Assembly (NCBI GenBank): GCA_019694895.1
Contig: JAIBBA010000008.1
Location: 1-49,201 of the forward strand
Length of the DNA stretch: 49,201 nt
Source: Chitinophagales bacterium
GTDB taxonomy: Bacteria; Bacteroidota; Bacteroidia; Chitinophagales; BACL12
Reading direction: 5' to 3'
Shown: positions 1-9,238 of the stretch, one piece after another
Numbering within the stretch: position 1 is the stretch's first letter
Layout of the letters: every line of letters starts with the position of its first letter
Notes under the pieces: generated by a model
What the model was told of the DNA's origin: nothing
Seen by the model: the letters and a program-made list of their open reading frames with translations, nothing else
Database searches by the model: none
Position numbers and translations under genes: made by a program

Positions 1-236
1 TATCGGCCTTTCCATGTCGAGTATGCAAAGTAATACAATGCCATCCCCACAATTTCACCGGATTGCAGGTCCACCGCCACTAATGCCTGAAAACGACCGG
101 CCTCGAAATCGCGCTGATAATCTGCAGGAGTAGTGATCACCTGATCCGCAGCACGTTCATATTCAGCGAGTTGTGAAACTAATCTGTGTATCATGGCGAT
201 GTCAGCACCTTCGGCAGGTCGAATGTGATATTCCAT
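1..236 (-). CDS. GNAT-family N-acetyltransferase, C-terminal part beyond window
   Basis: Reading leftward from an ATG at 236, the frame is open to the window edge and gives about 78 residues beginning MEYHIRPAEGADIAMIHRLV. It continues with a QLAEYERAADQV segment and a strand ending in GEIVGMALYYFAYSTWKGR. This is the N-terminal half of a GNAT fold (beta1-alpha1-alpha2-beta2-beta3-beta4), close to the diamine/GCN5-like acetyltransferases whose beta4 has the pattern GxALYFxxYSTWxGR. Such enzymes transfer acetyl from acetyl-CoA to an amine. The acetyl-CoA-binding R/Q-x-x-G-x-G/A loop lies outside the window, so the substrate cannot be judged. A -7 box sits 4 nt upstream of the ATG. Family confidence is good; the gene is incomplete. 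Confidence 0.85.
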   Translation of the reverse strand, partial: MEYHIRPAEGADIAMIHRLVSQLAEYERAADQVITTPADYQRDFEAGRFQALVAVDLQSGEIVGMALYYFAYSTWKGR

Positions 237-240
237 GTCA

Positions 241-248
241 CAAATCTA
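241..248 (-). promoter_or_regulatory. -7 promoter box of the GNAT gene
   Basis: On the minus strand this reads TAGATTTG, a full match to the Bacteroidota -7 consensus TAnnTTTG. The ATG at 236 begins after a 4-nt spacer, so the predicted transcript starts at or next to the start codon. No clear -33 element was identified. Confidence 0.6.
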
Positions 249-290
249 CGTTTAGGTGAGTAAAATCATCGGGGCAGGGACATTTTGTGT

Positions 291-298
291 TAACTTTG
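291..298 (+). promoter_or_regulatory. -7 promoter box of fbp
   Basis: TAACTTTG matches TAnnTTTG exactly, 18 nt before the fbp ATG. The predicted leader is about 12-14 nt. It lies divergent to the GNAT promoter 43 bp away. Confidence 0.65.
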
Positions 299-316
299 CA
301 GCCCTAACCACGCTTT

Positions 317-1330
317 ATGAAGGTAAAAACGCTCATAGAATTCATTGTAGAACGCCAACAGGACTTCCCTTTTGCCACCGGAGAACTCACCCGGCTCCTC
401 TCCGATATCAGCATAGCAGGCAAGATCGTGAACCGTGAGGTGAATAAGGCGGGGTTGGTTGATATACTCGGCGCAGAAGGCAGCGAAAATATGAGTGGTG
501 AAACCCAGCAAAAGCTGGATGTATATGCCAACAACCAATTCATGAACGCCCTGATGGCCGGAGGTGAAGTATGTGGATTTGCAAGCGAGGAGGAAGACAA
601 CTTCATCAGTTTCGATGGTGCAATTTCAAAATCAGGTAAGTACGTCGTGCTCATCGATCCATTGGATGGCTCAGGAAATATTGACGTGAATGTGTCCATT
701 GGCACCATTTTCAGCATCTATCGCAGGCTGAGTCTCAGCGGTGGCGCTACTTTGGAGGATTTCCTGCAAAAAGGCACAGAACAGGTTGCAGCCGGCTATA
801 TCATCTATGGGTCATCAACTATGATGGTGTACACCACCGGTTTTGGCGTGAATGGCTTTACCCTCGACCCATCAATAGGTGAATTCTGCCTTTCCCACCC
901 CGATATTCGTATCCCCAACCGCGGTATCATCTATTCCATCAACGAAGGAAACTATGTTCACTTCCCCGAAGGTGTGAAACGCTATATCAAATATACTCAG
1001 GAGGAAGACCTTAAATCGCAACGCCCGTATACCAGTCGCTATATCGGGTCTCTGGTTGCCGATTTCCACCGCAATATGCTGAAGGGTGGGGTATACCTCT
1101 ATCCCGAAACGGCTAAATCGCCAAAAGGTAAACTGCGTTTGCTCTACGAATGCAATCCGCTCGCATTTATCGCCGAACAGGCCGGGGGAGTAGCTACAAA
1201 CGGAAGAAAGCGTATCCTCGACATCGAACCGAAGGAGTTGCACCAGAAAACACCATTCTACATTGGTTCTTCGGCCATGGTGGAGAAAATCGTAGAGTTC
1301 CTCGATAGGTTTACTGAAGCTAAAGTCTAA
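317..1330 (+). CDS. fbp: Fructose-1,6-bisphosphatase class I
   Basis: A 337-residue protein, the usual length of class I FBPase (about 330-340). It hydrolyses fructose-1,6-bisphosphate to fructose-6-phosphate, the committed step of gluconeogenesis, in the cytoplasm with Mg2+. The metal-binding signature is [19 protein letters not shown] at about residues 114-132, with D114 and D117; acidic residues E91/E92 precede it. A sugar-phosphate loop follows ([25 protein letters not shown], about 275-299). The ATG is the first in frame after the -7 box. The gene is monocistronic and convergent with rnhA. In this window it fits with acs and transaldolase as central carbon metabolism. Confidence 0.96.
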   Translation: MKVKTLIEFIVERQQDFPFATGELTRLLSDISIAGKIVNREVNKAGLVDILGAEGSENMSGETQQKLDVYANNQFMNALMAGGEVCGFASEEEDNFISFDGAISKSGKYVVLIDPLDGSGNIDVNVSIGTIFSIYRRLSLSGGATLEDFLQKGTEQVAAGYIIYGSSTMMVYTTGFGVNGFTLDPSIGEFCLSHPDIRIPNRGIIYSINEGNYVHFPEGVKRYIKYTQEEDLKSQRPYTSRYIGSLVADFHRNMLKGGVYLYPETAKSPKGKLRLLYECNPLAFIAEQAGGVATNGRKRILDIEPKELHQKTPFYIGSSAMVEKIVEFLDRFTEAKV

Positions 1331-1374
1331 ACTAGAGTGGTGTTAGTTTAGACTGTTAAACCATCAGTTTAGAC
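1325..1374. repeat. Inverted/direct repeat between fbp and rnhA ends
   Basis: GTCTAAACT (1325-1333, overlapping the fbp stop codon) is the perfect reverse complement of AGTTTAGAC at 1345-1353, and the latter is repeated at 1366-1374, where it touches the rnhA stop. Pairing with either copy gives alternative hairpins (loops 11 or 32 nt). No U-tract follows on either strand. The position between convergent genes suggests a bidirectional 3'-end structure. Confidence 0.6.
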
Positions 1375-1847
1375 TAATCAAATCCTAGTTTCGTTTGGTT
1401 TTCCATCTCGTACACCTCATCAATAGCCAGCTTGTGCCCATCGGCAGCCGTAGTTGCCAGCACGTCGCAGCGCTCATTTTCCGGGTGACCGGCATGACCC
1501 TTGATCCAGATCAACTTCACTTTATGACGTGCATAGGCGCGCATCAGTCGAGTCCACAGATCGGCATTCTTTTTTCCGGCAAAACCTTTCTTCATCCAAC
1601 CATAAATCCATCCCTTTTCAATGGCTTCGCACACGTATTTGGAATCAGTGTAAATGGTGATGACAAGTCCCTCCTTTGTCAGCGCCTCTAATCCTGCAAT
1701 GACAGCCATCAGCTCCATACGGTTGTTAGTAGTTCTGCGATAACCTCCCGACAATTCCTTTTCATGCTTCCCGTACCGCAAAATAGTCCCGAATCCACCC
1801 GGACCCGGATTTCCCCTTGCAGAACCATCTGTATAAATTTGAACCAT
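1374..1847 (-). CDS. rnhA: Ribonuclease HI
   Basis: A 157-residue protein, typical of bacterial RNase HI (about 155). It degrades the RNA strand of RNA-DNA hybrids (primers, R-loops) in the cytoplasm. The catalytic carboxylates are all visible: D7 in [15 protein letters not shown]45 in NNRMEL, D68 in YTDSKYV and D128 in NERCDVLA, with H118 of the [10 protein letters not shown] loop. The basic-protrusion region [16 protein letters not shown] is present, as in E. coli-type RNase HI. It ends in TAG inside the fbp/rnhA repeat and starts divergent from the lipoprotein gene at 1952. No clear -7 box was found upstream. Confidence 0.96.
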   Translation of the reverse strand: MVQIYTDGSARGNPGPGGFGTILRYGKHEKELSGGYRRTTNNRMELMAVIAGLEALTKEGLVITIYTDSKYVCEAIEKGWIYGWMKKGFAGKKNADLWTRLMRAYARHKVKLIWIKGHAGHPENERCDVLATTAADGHKLAIDEVYEMENQTKLGFD

Positions 1848-1951
1848 TCCTTACTCGTTTAATCTTTTTTAACTTACCGTAAGTCCAAGTATTTGTCCAC
1901 GTAAAGAAAATACATAAATTTTACATCCGCTTTTAACCCGCAACCACGCAC

Positions 1952-2422
1952 ATGAGATTAAGACTTATTTTCCCGATCCTCTTACTGGCAATCGTTTCCT
2001 GCAACGAACCGGAACGCGGCACATTGGACCCCGAAACAATGTCGAAAAAGCTATTTGACGCTATGAAATCTAATTCGCCGGAAAAAATAGCATTGCTATT
2101 ACCTGATAAAGGAACTTTCAGAAAGATAGAAGAGGAAAATGGACATATCTTAGTCAACCTTGAAGCCGGATACAACGGATTCGAAAAGCAATCCTCAGCG
2201 TGTTTGGATACAGTCAGGAATAAGGTGAGTAACTGGTCATCCGCAACTTTCACCCGAGGTAATTACACTGAATCTAAGCTCGGCAAATTGCCAAAGGCAC
2301 GCGTTACTACTAAGTTTGACGCTGATGGTTCTCCCCGTAAGGTAGAATTCACCGCTGTGAAATTTAACAACCGGTGGTACTATTATGGCGATATGACCTG
2401 GATAGATAAAATTGTAGAATAG
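1952..2422 (+). CDS. Small predicted lipoprotein, unknown function
   Basis: A 156-residue protein that I do not recognise. The N-terminus MRLRLIFPILLLAIVSCNEP is a lipoprotein signal: basic start, hydrophobic core, Cys17 in the lipobox AIVSC, so it should be anchored in the envelope. The mature part has a helical region (DPETMSKKLFDAMKSNSPEKIALLLPD) followed by beta-rich sequence ending FTAVKFNNRWYYYGDMTWID. The closing strand pattern (VEFTAVKFNNRWYYYG) recalls small NTF2- or DUF4878-like folds, but this is a weak impression. Transcribed alone, divergent from rnhA; a poor -7 candidate (TAAATTTT) lies at 1915-1922. Confidence 0.75.
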   Translation: MRLRLIFPILLLAIVSCNEPERGTLDPETMSKKLFDAMKSNSPEKIALLLPDKGTFRKIEEENGHILVNLEAGYNGFEKQSSACLDTVRNKVSNWSSATFTRGNYTESKLGKLPKARVTTKFDADGSPRKVEFTAVKFNNRWYYYGDMTWIDKIVE

Positions 2423-2596
2423 CAATTCTGCTGTTTGTTATAGCCTATACATACTATTTTTTCTCCCTAAGGCGTTCATTATCAACAAACACCTGTTTAT
2501 TCATTTATCAATGGATTGAACGCTTCTACTCTTAATAGCCGTAATTTCGGCGCGATTTTAGATTAGCCATAATTATACCCTTTTGGGGAACAACTT

Positions 2597-5500
2597 ATGA
2601 TCAGAAACAAACTAATAATAGCTTGTATGTGCATCGTGTTATGCGGCACTACAGGAGCACTGAAGGCACAACAATCGCTGATTTATACCGATCTGTATGC
2701 CAATTATAAAAAGGCGATGGAGCTCTATGAGAATAAGATGTATGCCACCGCACAAGAATACTTTGAACAAGTAGGCTCGGTTACGCCCGAGGGAACTGAC
2801 GGCGATATCTTCACCTACGTGTCGAATAGCCGCTATTATGCTGCTATATGCGCTATCGAGTTAAACAATACCGATGCTGAAAAAATGATGCTCGATTTCG
2901 TACATAACAATCCCGGCAACGTAATGCTTGGTTCGGCCTACAACCAACTCGGTAAATTATACTACAATAAAAAAGAGTATACCAATGCCGCAACCTGGTT
3001 TGAAAAGGTGGATGTTAAAGATCTTTCGCTTGAAGAACGCGACACCTACAAATTTCAATACGGCTACAGCCTGTTTAACAAAAAACGTTTTACCGAGGCA
3101 AAAGTGATGTTCGCATCATTAAAAGACAAACCGCAAAATCAATATTATAACGCTGCTAATTATTATTACGGATTTATTCAGCAGGAAGATGGCAACTATG
3201 AAAATGCGTTAACCTGTTTTAACATCGTAAAAGATGTGCCGCCATATAATGCAGTTGTGCCATATTACATCACCAATATTTATTTTCAACAAGGAAAATA
3301 TGAAAAGGTGATTTCGTATGCAGAACCGCTGATGGCTGATACCAAACTCGTGTATTTTGCCGAAATTAACAGTTTAATAGGTCAGGCATACTTCTATCGG
3401 AATAATTACCGCAAAGCCTTACCATATCTGAACTATTACATTGAAAAGGCAAAGAATATTCGCGATGAGGATTATTATCAACTGGCATTTGCACAGTATT
3501 CTACAGGTGACAGTAAAGCTGCTCTGACAACATTAAAGGAGACTAGCGATGATAATGATACCTTGTATCAGCATATTCAATATTTATATGGCAATTGTTA
3601 TATCGCTCTCGATAAAAAAGAAGAAGCACGTAATGCATTTATGGAAGCTTCGCGAATTGGTGAAGACAAAACCATTCACGAGCAAGCATTATTTAATTAT
3701 GGCAAGCTTTCATATGAATCCGGATATCATACCGCTGCTGTAACTGCAATGCAAGATTATTTGAAGGCATATCCTAAAGGAAGCAACAAAACCGAAGCAC
3801 AAGAATTATTGGCGAATGCATTACTCGGTACAAACGATTACCTGGCTGCGATGGATGTAATTGAAAACATCCCTCAAAAAACACCAAAATTGAAGGAAGC
3901 CTATCAAAAGGTGTCGTATTATTCCGGTGTGCAATTGTTTAATCAAAAAAACTTTGATGAAGCTGATAAAATGTTCATGCAATCACTGGAAAATCCAATA
4001 GATGTGAATTTGCAAGCAGCATGTTATTTCTGGATTGGCGAGATCAGGTTTGCTGAGAATAAATATGCACTCACCATAACAAATCACGTTAAATTTCAAG
4101 ATCTCGCTAAAGTTGCCAAAGACCTTCCGTCAGAAACACGTGTTCCTTATAGCGATTATACTATCGGTTATGCTTACTTCAAACAAAGCAATTATTCAAA
4201 TGCGGTGAACTATTTCAGCAAAGTAACTACTGCTTTGAAGACCAGTAAAACCGATATGGTTCAAAATAATGTTTACATCGATGCATCTCTTCGTCTTGGT
4301 GACTGCTATTTTATGACGAAAGATTATAAGAAGGCAGAAACAAACTACAATAAAATAATCGACAACAATGCCAAAGGGGTTGATTATGCGATGTATCAGA
4401 AAGCGATGTTGCAGGGGTTACAAAATAACAGCAATGGTAAAATTGCAACACTGCAATCATTAACCAACAAATACCCGAATTCATTGTATGTGGATGATGC
4501 TATGTATGAAATTGCCAATACATACTTCATCACTAAAAAGAACACAGAGTCTATTGCTGCGTTCAAGGAACTAGTAAGTGAAAAACCTAATAGCAGTTAC
4601 ACCATTAAGGCCTATCTCAAACTTGGTTTGATTTATTTCAATGAGAAAGATTACAAAAACTCTGAGAAATATTATCGCCTCGCCTACGAAAGTTCTCCAA
4701 ACTCTGAAGAAGGACAACAAGCTAAAGAAGGACTTGCCGATATCGTAAAAGAAACCGGTAATACTGGCGCTGCCGATGGCGTGGTTGAAGTGACTAAGAT
4801 TGATGAAGAAAAATATAACTACGCTAAAAATAAATACGACCTGAACGAGTTTTCGGGAGCGGCTATAGCCTTCTCTGATTATTTGCGCGAATTCCCTAAA
4901 GGTGGATATAAATCTGAAGCTGAATTCTATCGCGGAGAATCATATTATCAATTAAAGCAATATGCTAAAGCATTGCCGGATTTTGAATCTATAATTAAAG
5001 GAAATAAAACTAAATTCCTGGAATCAGCACTCGTGAGAGCAGGGTGGATTGAATATTATCAGAATGAAGATTATCAAACAGCATACAACTATTATGAGCG
5101 ATTGTATGAAGTGGCTGATTTCAAAGAAAACACCTTTGTAGCCATGGTAGGGTTATTGCAGACTGCTTATTTCCTCAATGATTTTGATGCGGTGATTGTA
5201 AATGCAAATCGTATCCTTGCCAGCGATCTGGTTACAAATAAAGAACGAATAGATGCGCACTACTATTCGGGACAAGCGCATCTGGCTAATAATAATATCG
5301 ACAAAGCGTATGATGCTTTCAGCAAGGCTGCTGCATTGACTACGAATGAAATTGGTGTTGAATCACGCTTTCATATGGCTGATATCTTATTCCAAAAAGG
5401 AAAACTTGAGGAATCTAAAACTAAATGTAATGAGATCATCAACAATATGCCTTCGTACGATGAGTGGATAATCAGGAGCTATATTTTATTAGCAGACATC

Positions 5501-5698
5501 GCAGCTGCAAAAGGCGATTATGCGCAGGCTAAGGCTACTTTGAATAGTATTATCAGTGGCTATAAAGGTGATCCGGAATTGGTTGAGCTTGCTAAACAAA
5601 AACTCGAGCAAATCGAAGAAATGGAAAAATCAGGTCGACGTAAAAGTCCGGCTTCAGATACCAATGATGAATCAGAAATCAATTTCGACAATAATTGA
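2597..5698 (+). CDS. Exported multi-TPR repeat protein
   Basis: A 1033-residue protein with a signal peptide (MIRNKLIIACMCIVLCGTTGALKA, probable cleavage before QQSL). Almost the whole mature chain is tetratricopeptide/Sel1-like helical repeats, more than a dozen by eye, e.g. LGKLYYNKKEYTNAATWFEK and LGLIYFNEKDYKNSEKYYRL, rich in Tyr/Asn. The C-terminus (last ~25 residues) is polar and probably disordered. TPR arrays are protein-interaction scaffolds, so this is likely a periplasmic scaffold like the long YbgF/BamD-type TPR proteins common in Bacteroidota. The stop overlaps the start of the barrel gene by one base (TGATG), so the two are translationally coupled and probably work together. No catalytic domain is visible. 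Confidence 0.85.
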   Translation: MIRNKLIIACMCIVLCGTTGALKAQQSLIYTDLYANYKKAMELYENKMYATAQEYFEQVGSVTPEGTDGDIFTYVSNSRYYAAICAIELNNTDAEKMMLDFVHNNPGNVMLGSAYNQLGKLYYNKKEYTNAATWFEKVDVKDLSLEERDTYKFQYGYSLFNKKRFTEAKVMFASLKDKPQNQYYNAANYYYGFIQQEDGNYENALTCFNIVKDVPPYNAVVPYYITNIYFQQGKYEKVISYAEPLMADTKLVYFAEINSLIGQAYFYRNNYRKALPYLNYYIEKAKNIRDEDYYQLAFAQYSTGDSKAALTTLKETSDDNDTLYQHIQYLYGNCYIALDKKEEARNAFMEASRIGEDKTIHEQALFNYGKLSYESGYHTAAVTAMQDYLKAYPKGSNKTEAQELLANALLGTNDYLAAMDVIENIPQKTPKLKEAYQKVSYYSGVQLFNQKNFDEADKMFMQSLENPIDVNLQAACYFWIGEIRFAENKYALTITNHVKFQDLAKVAKDLPSETRVPYSDYTIGYAYFKQSNYSNAVNYFSKVTTALKTSKTDMVQNNVYIDASLRLGDCYFMTKDYKKAETNYNKIIDNNAKGVDYAMYQKAMLQGLQNNSNGKIATLQSLTNKYPNSLYVDDAMYEIANTYFITKKNTESIAAFKELVSEKPNSSYTIKAYLKLGLIYFNEKDYKNSEKYYRLAYESSPNSEEGQQAKEGLADIVKETGNTGAADGVVEVTKIDEEKYNYAKNKYDLNEFSGAAIAFSDYLREFPKGGYKSEAEFYRGESYYQLKQYAKALPDFESIIKGNKTKFLESALVRAGWIEYYQNEDYQTAYNYYERLYEVADFKENTFVAMVGLLQTAYFLNDFDAVIVNANRILASDLVTNKERIDAHYYSGQAHLANNNIDKAYDAFSKAAALTTNEIGVESRFHMADILFQKGKLEESKTKCNEIINNMPSYDEWIIRSYILLADIAAAKGDYAQAKATLNSIISGYKGDPELVELAKQKLEQIEEMEKSGRRKSPASDTNDESEINFDNN

Positions 5699-7329
5699 TG
5701 ATTAACATGACAAAGACTATGAAGAAATTCGCAATATATCTGGCCTTTACCGGGCTAATTAGCTCGCAGGCAATAGCTCAGATCGTTGGAGATGAAGATG
5801 TAGATGTAGTGAGTGGTTACAATCCTGTACTTGCTGATGCTGTCAAAGAAACATTTGAAGCAAGCTTGCCTAAGCAGGATATTAAACCGGATCCGCAAAC
5901 GTACAATATCCCGATTGAATTTTTCCAGATACCTTATCAGCCGGTGAAGGTTAAACCTATCCGTATGCCCGATGTGAAACCGGAAGAATTGGACAATGTA
6001 TTTGTTAAAGCCGGATTCGGTACGCAACTTACACCTTTGGCCGAAGCCTATTTAAATTCAAACCGCAGCAAGAAGTATAATTACGGGTTGTATGGAAAAT
6101 ATATTTCGTCGAATAGTAAGATCGATTTTCAAAATTATTCAGATACCAGGGTAGGAGGTACAGCAAAATTCTTCTTCGACGATAAATATGTGCTGCCTGT
6201 CAATGCCTATTTCTCAACAAATTCTTTGAATTATTATGGTTTCGATCATGAGGTGGACACTACCTATACCGATGCTGATTTGAAACAAAGATTTACCAAT
6301 TATGGTTTTGATTTAGGTTTCGCTAATACAGGCGATAATCCCCTGAATATGGATTTCGGACTCAAAGCCGGACTTAAAGGCATCAGTGATATCAATAAAT
6401 ACAAAGAAATTAACCCCTTCCTGAATGCATGGGGTGAAAAGAAATTGGAGAATAATAGTATTGCCGGTGCTTCCGCATCGTATGAATATTATCAATACAC
6501 CGGTTTTGGTGATTATTATAATTCACTGGTAGGTATCAAACCTTATTACAAAATGATTACCGATCAATATTCACTTACCGTTGGACTTGATTCCCGAATG
6601 GATAAAGATCAAAATGCCTACATTTTACCGGATGCGGTATTTAGTTATGACTTAATTGGCGATAAGTTCGTTTTCGTAGCAGGCTGGCAGGGAAGGACTC
6701 AGGTGAACAGCTTTGCTAATATTGTTACAGAAAATCCATTTGTTGCGGATTCACTCATTTTCAAAATCTCTGAAATCCATGAAAAATTTGCCGGGCTGAG
6801 GGGTTCAACAAGCGGTAATTTCAGTTTCTCGGTTAAAGGATATCAGAAATCTGCCCAAGACCTCCCATTCTATGTAAATGATACTACAGATATGAAGCGT
6901 TTCCTCGTGAAATACAGCGACGCGACAATTTGGGGTGGTGCCCTCGAAATGAGCTACTTTGATTCAGATCGTTTCCGTGTGACAGGTTCAGTGAATGCCT
7001 TTAAGTTTTCTGAAGTTGCAGACCTCGATCAGCCTTGGCATCGCCCAACGTTGGAATGGACACTTTCGGGAATGTACCGCTTTAACAAACGCATGTCTAT
7101 GACTGCCGATGTATTTGGGGTGAATAAAACGCTGGCTTTGCTTCCCGGCGACATAACCGAAGAAGTTAAGGGCTGTGTTGATATGAATATTTCAGCTACT
7201 TACGTCTATTCTAAGTATTTCAACATATTCGTCAACCTGAACAATCTCGCCAATTACAAGTATCAGCGCTATTACAACTATCCTTCCTATGGCATTCAGG
7301 CCATGGCAGGGTTGAGCTTTGCGTTTTGA
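5698..7329 (+). CDS. Outer-membrane beta-barrel protein without plug domain
   Basis: About 543 residues from an ATG that overlaps the stop of the TPR gene (TGATG); internal ATGs at 5707 and 5719 are also possible starts. A signal peptide is clear (MKKFAIYLAFTGLISSQAIAQ). After a short N-terminal region (about residues 30-110), the rest is alternating amphipathic strands rich in Tyr, Phe and Asn. It ends in YGIQAMAGLSFAF, with the terminal Phe typical of Bam-inserted outer-membrane proteins. It resembles the barrel part of TonB-dependent receptors but has no plug, so active transport is doubtful. Coupling to the TPR gene suggests an outer-membrane partner of that scaffold. Function unknown. 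Confidence 0.8.
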   Translation: MINMTKTMKKFAIYLAFTGLISSQAIAQIVGDEDVDVVSGYNPVLADAVKETFEASLPKQDIKPDPQTYNIPIEFFQIPYQPVKVKPIRMPDVKPEELDNVFVKAGFGTQLTPLAEAYLNSNRSKKYNYGLYGKYISSNSKIDFQNYSDTRVGGTAKFFFDDKYVLPVNAYFSTNSLNYYGFDHEVDTTYTDADLKQRFTNYGFDLGFANTGDNPLNMDFGLKAGLKGISDINKYKEINPFLNAWGEKKLENNSIAGASASYEYYQYTGFGDYYNSLVGIKPYYKMITDQYSLTVGLDSRMDKDQNAYILPDAVFSYDLIGDKFVFVAGWQGRTQVNSFANIVTENPFVADSLIFKISEIHEKFAGLRGSTSGNFSFSVKGYQKSAQDLPFYVNDTTDMKRFLVKYSDATIWGGALEMSYFDSDRFRVTGSVNAFKFSEVADLDQPWHRPTLEWTLSGMYRFNKRMSMTADVFGVNKTLALLPGDITEEVKGCVDMNISATYVYSKYFNIFVNLNNLANYKYQRYYNYPSYGIQAMAGLSFAF

Positions 7330-7399
7330 ACAGTCGGTGGATTACTTTAGGGTGTTAATTGTGTGTTAGCAGCCGAAATTTGCCTGAAACACGGGGATA

Positions 7400-8413
7400 G
7401 TGTATCAGGTAACACAACATATCGTCAAACTACTGTACGAACACAATTGCGTGATTGTGCCCGGTCTTGGCGGCTTTGTTACCAACTACCAACCTGCGAA
7501 AGTTCATCCTACCTCATTTATTTTCAATAGTCCCGGCAAATCTGTTGCTTTCAATGTGAGCCTCTCAACCAACGACGGACTGCTAGCCGATACTATTGCC
7601 CGTCAGGAAGGAATTTCACATCGCGATGCCGATAAACTGATAGTTGATTTCGTATCACAGATAAAAACAGCACTTTCAGAGTCAAAACCGGTTAAATTAT
7701 CCGGAATTGGCAGACTGACAATGGATGTTGAAGGCCAGATCCGCTTCTTACCCGACAATACGCAGAATTTTCAACTGCAGAGCTATGGGTTATACTCATT
7801 TACTGCCCAGCCGATTACACGCGACAGGCAGCAAATAGAAGTGCAAACCGCCAAACCTGTTCAGGCTATTGAAGTTCCGGCCCGGAAAAAACGCAAGTTT
7901 TCTGATGCCCTCTTACCTATTGCAATAGTGCTTTTAATTTGCATGGGGGCAATGCAGGTTTTTATTCAGAAGGATATGAATGGTTTCAACTATTCGGAAA
8001 TTTTTGGACTAAGCAAACTGTTTCCGCACAATGACTATGCGTTGAAGCGATACGAAACAGATGTTTATCAAATTAACTCATCAATCACCTACTTCCGCAG
8101 AACCATGCCCGCTCCGGCAGATACAACTGTGGCAGATTCATCAAGTTTAACTACTTCACCTGCAGCGGTAAACACACAGCCCGTATCCACTCATGCAACG
8201 TATTTTGTATCAGCAGGCTCATTCTATAGCTCGTCGCAGGCACAAAAGGTGGTCGACAAGATTGCAGCGAAAGGCTATACAGGTTATGTAAAACCTTATG
8301 GCAAATATCAGGTGGCAGCAGTTGATATCCCTGATAATATCTCTCAATCAGCGTTTCGCAAGGCCTTTATAGAGGCAACAGGCATTAAGGGCGCCTGGAT
8401 AGGTAAGAACTAA
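7400..8413 (+). CDS. Membrane-anchored CCDC81-type HU and SPOR domain protein
   Basis: 337 residues, starting at GTG 7400; an in-frame TGA lies at 7385 and no ATG fits. The N-terminus (about 1-60, YQVTQHIVKLLYEHNCVIVPGLGGFV) and the next ~80 residues match the two HU-like domains of the prokaryotic HU-CCDC81 family. A basic linker (KKRK) precedes one transmembrane helix (about 168-189). A Thr/Ser/Pro-rich linker leads to a SPOR domain (about 266-336, YFVSAGSFYSSSQAQKVVDKI). SPOR domains bind denuded septal peptidoglycan, and a link between nucleoid and cell wall has been proposed for the family. It follows the barrel gene by 70 nt; GAAATTTG at 7375-7382 could be its own -7 box. Confidence 0.88.
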   Translation: MYQVTQHIVKLLYEHNCVIVPGLGGFVTNYQPAKVHPTSFIFNSPGKSVAFNVSLSTNDGLLADTIARQEGISHRDADKLIVDFVSQIKTALSESKPVKLSGIGRLTMDVEGQIRFLPDNTQNFQLQSYGLYSFTAQPITRDRQQIEVQTAKPVQAIEVPARKKRKFSDALLPIAIVLLICMGAMQVFIQKDMNGFNYSEIFGLSKLFPHNDYALKRYETDVYQINSSITYFRRTMPAPADTTVADSSSLTTSPAAVNTQPVSTHATYFVSAGSFYSSSQAQKVVDKIAAKGYTGYVKPYGKYQVAAVDIPDNISQSAFRKAFIEATGIKGAWIGKN

Positions 8414-8535
8414 AATTGCATAGCTTAATTGGCCTTGAATTGGATATCCATCGCTTTTAAAAGGGGAGAAATTGGCATTTAATAACATATTGAATATACC
8501 TGCAATTGTGCCTGGACATCTGGAGTAATGTACAT

Positions 8536-8560
8536 AAAAAAAGCCCCCGTTTAGGAGGCC
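8536..8560 (-). terminator. Rho-independent terminator of the Lys/Glu-rich secreted protein gene
   Basis: On the minus strand, GCCTCC-TAAAC-GGGGGC (one mismatch in the stem) is followed by seven T. It lies about 20 nt past the stop at 8582, in the correct orientation for that gene. Confidence 0.75.
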
Positions 8561-8581
8561 TTCTTATCTTTCAGAAGGATA

Positions 8582-9163
8582 TTATTCTTTGTTTTGTTTT
8601 TTATCCTTCTTGTCTTTCATCTCTTCTTTCATTTTCTCTTTTTCTTCAGGAGTAGCATTTTTATACTTCTCTTTCATGTCATCTTTCTTCTCAGATTTAC
8701 CTGCGCTGTCGCCTTTGTTTTCATCTTTTTTGCTATTGCGGTATTCTTTGAATTTCTGCATTTGCTCTTTTGAAAGAACATTGCTGTATTCTTTGAAACG
8801 CGCTTTAGTCAATTCATCTTTTTCAGCTTTGGCAGCATCAGCATTCGGATTTTCCATGCCTTTGTATTTTGCTTTCAGCTCTTCAAGTTTGTTGGCATAG
8901 CGAAGGTTGATTTCCATAACTTTTTTCTCCTGGGCCTGATCCAGATTACAGATTTCATCCATTTTCATGGTCCATTCTTTTGCAGTAGAAGCTGCATCGC
9001 CGGACATTTCACTCTGCACTTTGTCTTTCTTGTCAGAAGATGGTTTTTCTGCAGTTGTAGCAGGTTTATCAGTGCTAGTGCCACCTTTTTGAGTCACCTG
9101 GGCGAAACTGTTAGTAAACAGTAAGGTGGTTGCCATCACCAGGAGTAAACTTACCTTTTTCAT
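8582..9163 (-). CDS. Secreted Lys/Glu-rich low-complexity protein, possibly Spy/DUF4890-like
   Basis: 193 residues from the ATG at 9163, chosen because MKKVSLLLVMATTLLFTNSFAQ is a clean signal peptide; the longer frame runs through the promoter region. After a Thr/Ser/Lys linker, a helical core (about 55-130: WTMKMDEICNLDQAQEKKVMEI) has the look of Spy/CpxP-like or DUF4890 proteins, where such a segment precedes LTxxQ-type repeats. The tail (about 135-193) is nearly all Lys, Glu, Asp and Met and is probably coiled or disordered. A -7 box lies at 9239-9246, giving a leader of about 70 nt, and a terminator follows. Periplasmic chaperone-like activity is only a guess. Confidence 0.75.
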   Translation of the reverse strand: MKKVSLLLVMATTLLFTNSFAQVTQKGGTSTDKPATTAEKPSSDKKDKVQSEMSGDAASTAKEWTMKMDEICNLDQAQEKKVMEINLRYANKLEELKAKYKGMENPNADAAKAEKDELTKARFKEYSNVLSKEQMQKFKEYRNSKKDENKGDSAGKSEKKDDMKEKYKNATPEEKEKMKEEMKDKKDKKQNKE

Positions 9164-9238
9164 TTTGTTGTAAATTGTTTGGTTTGAATAATCTATTGTA
9201 AATATCGTGCCAGAATTTTCAGGGAGGGCTTGGAGTGG

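Noticed and set aside
8589..8900. Plus-strand Phe/Ser-rich open frame
   Set aside because: It is the mirror image of the Lys/Glu-rich low-complexity gene on the minus strand, which has signal peptide, promoter and terminator.
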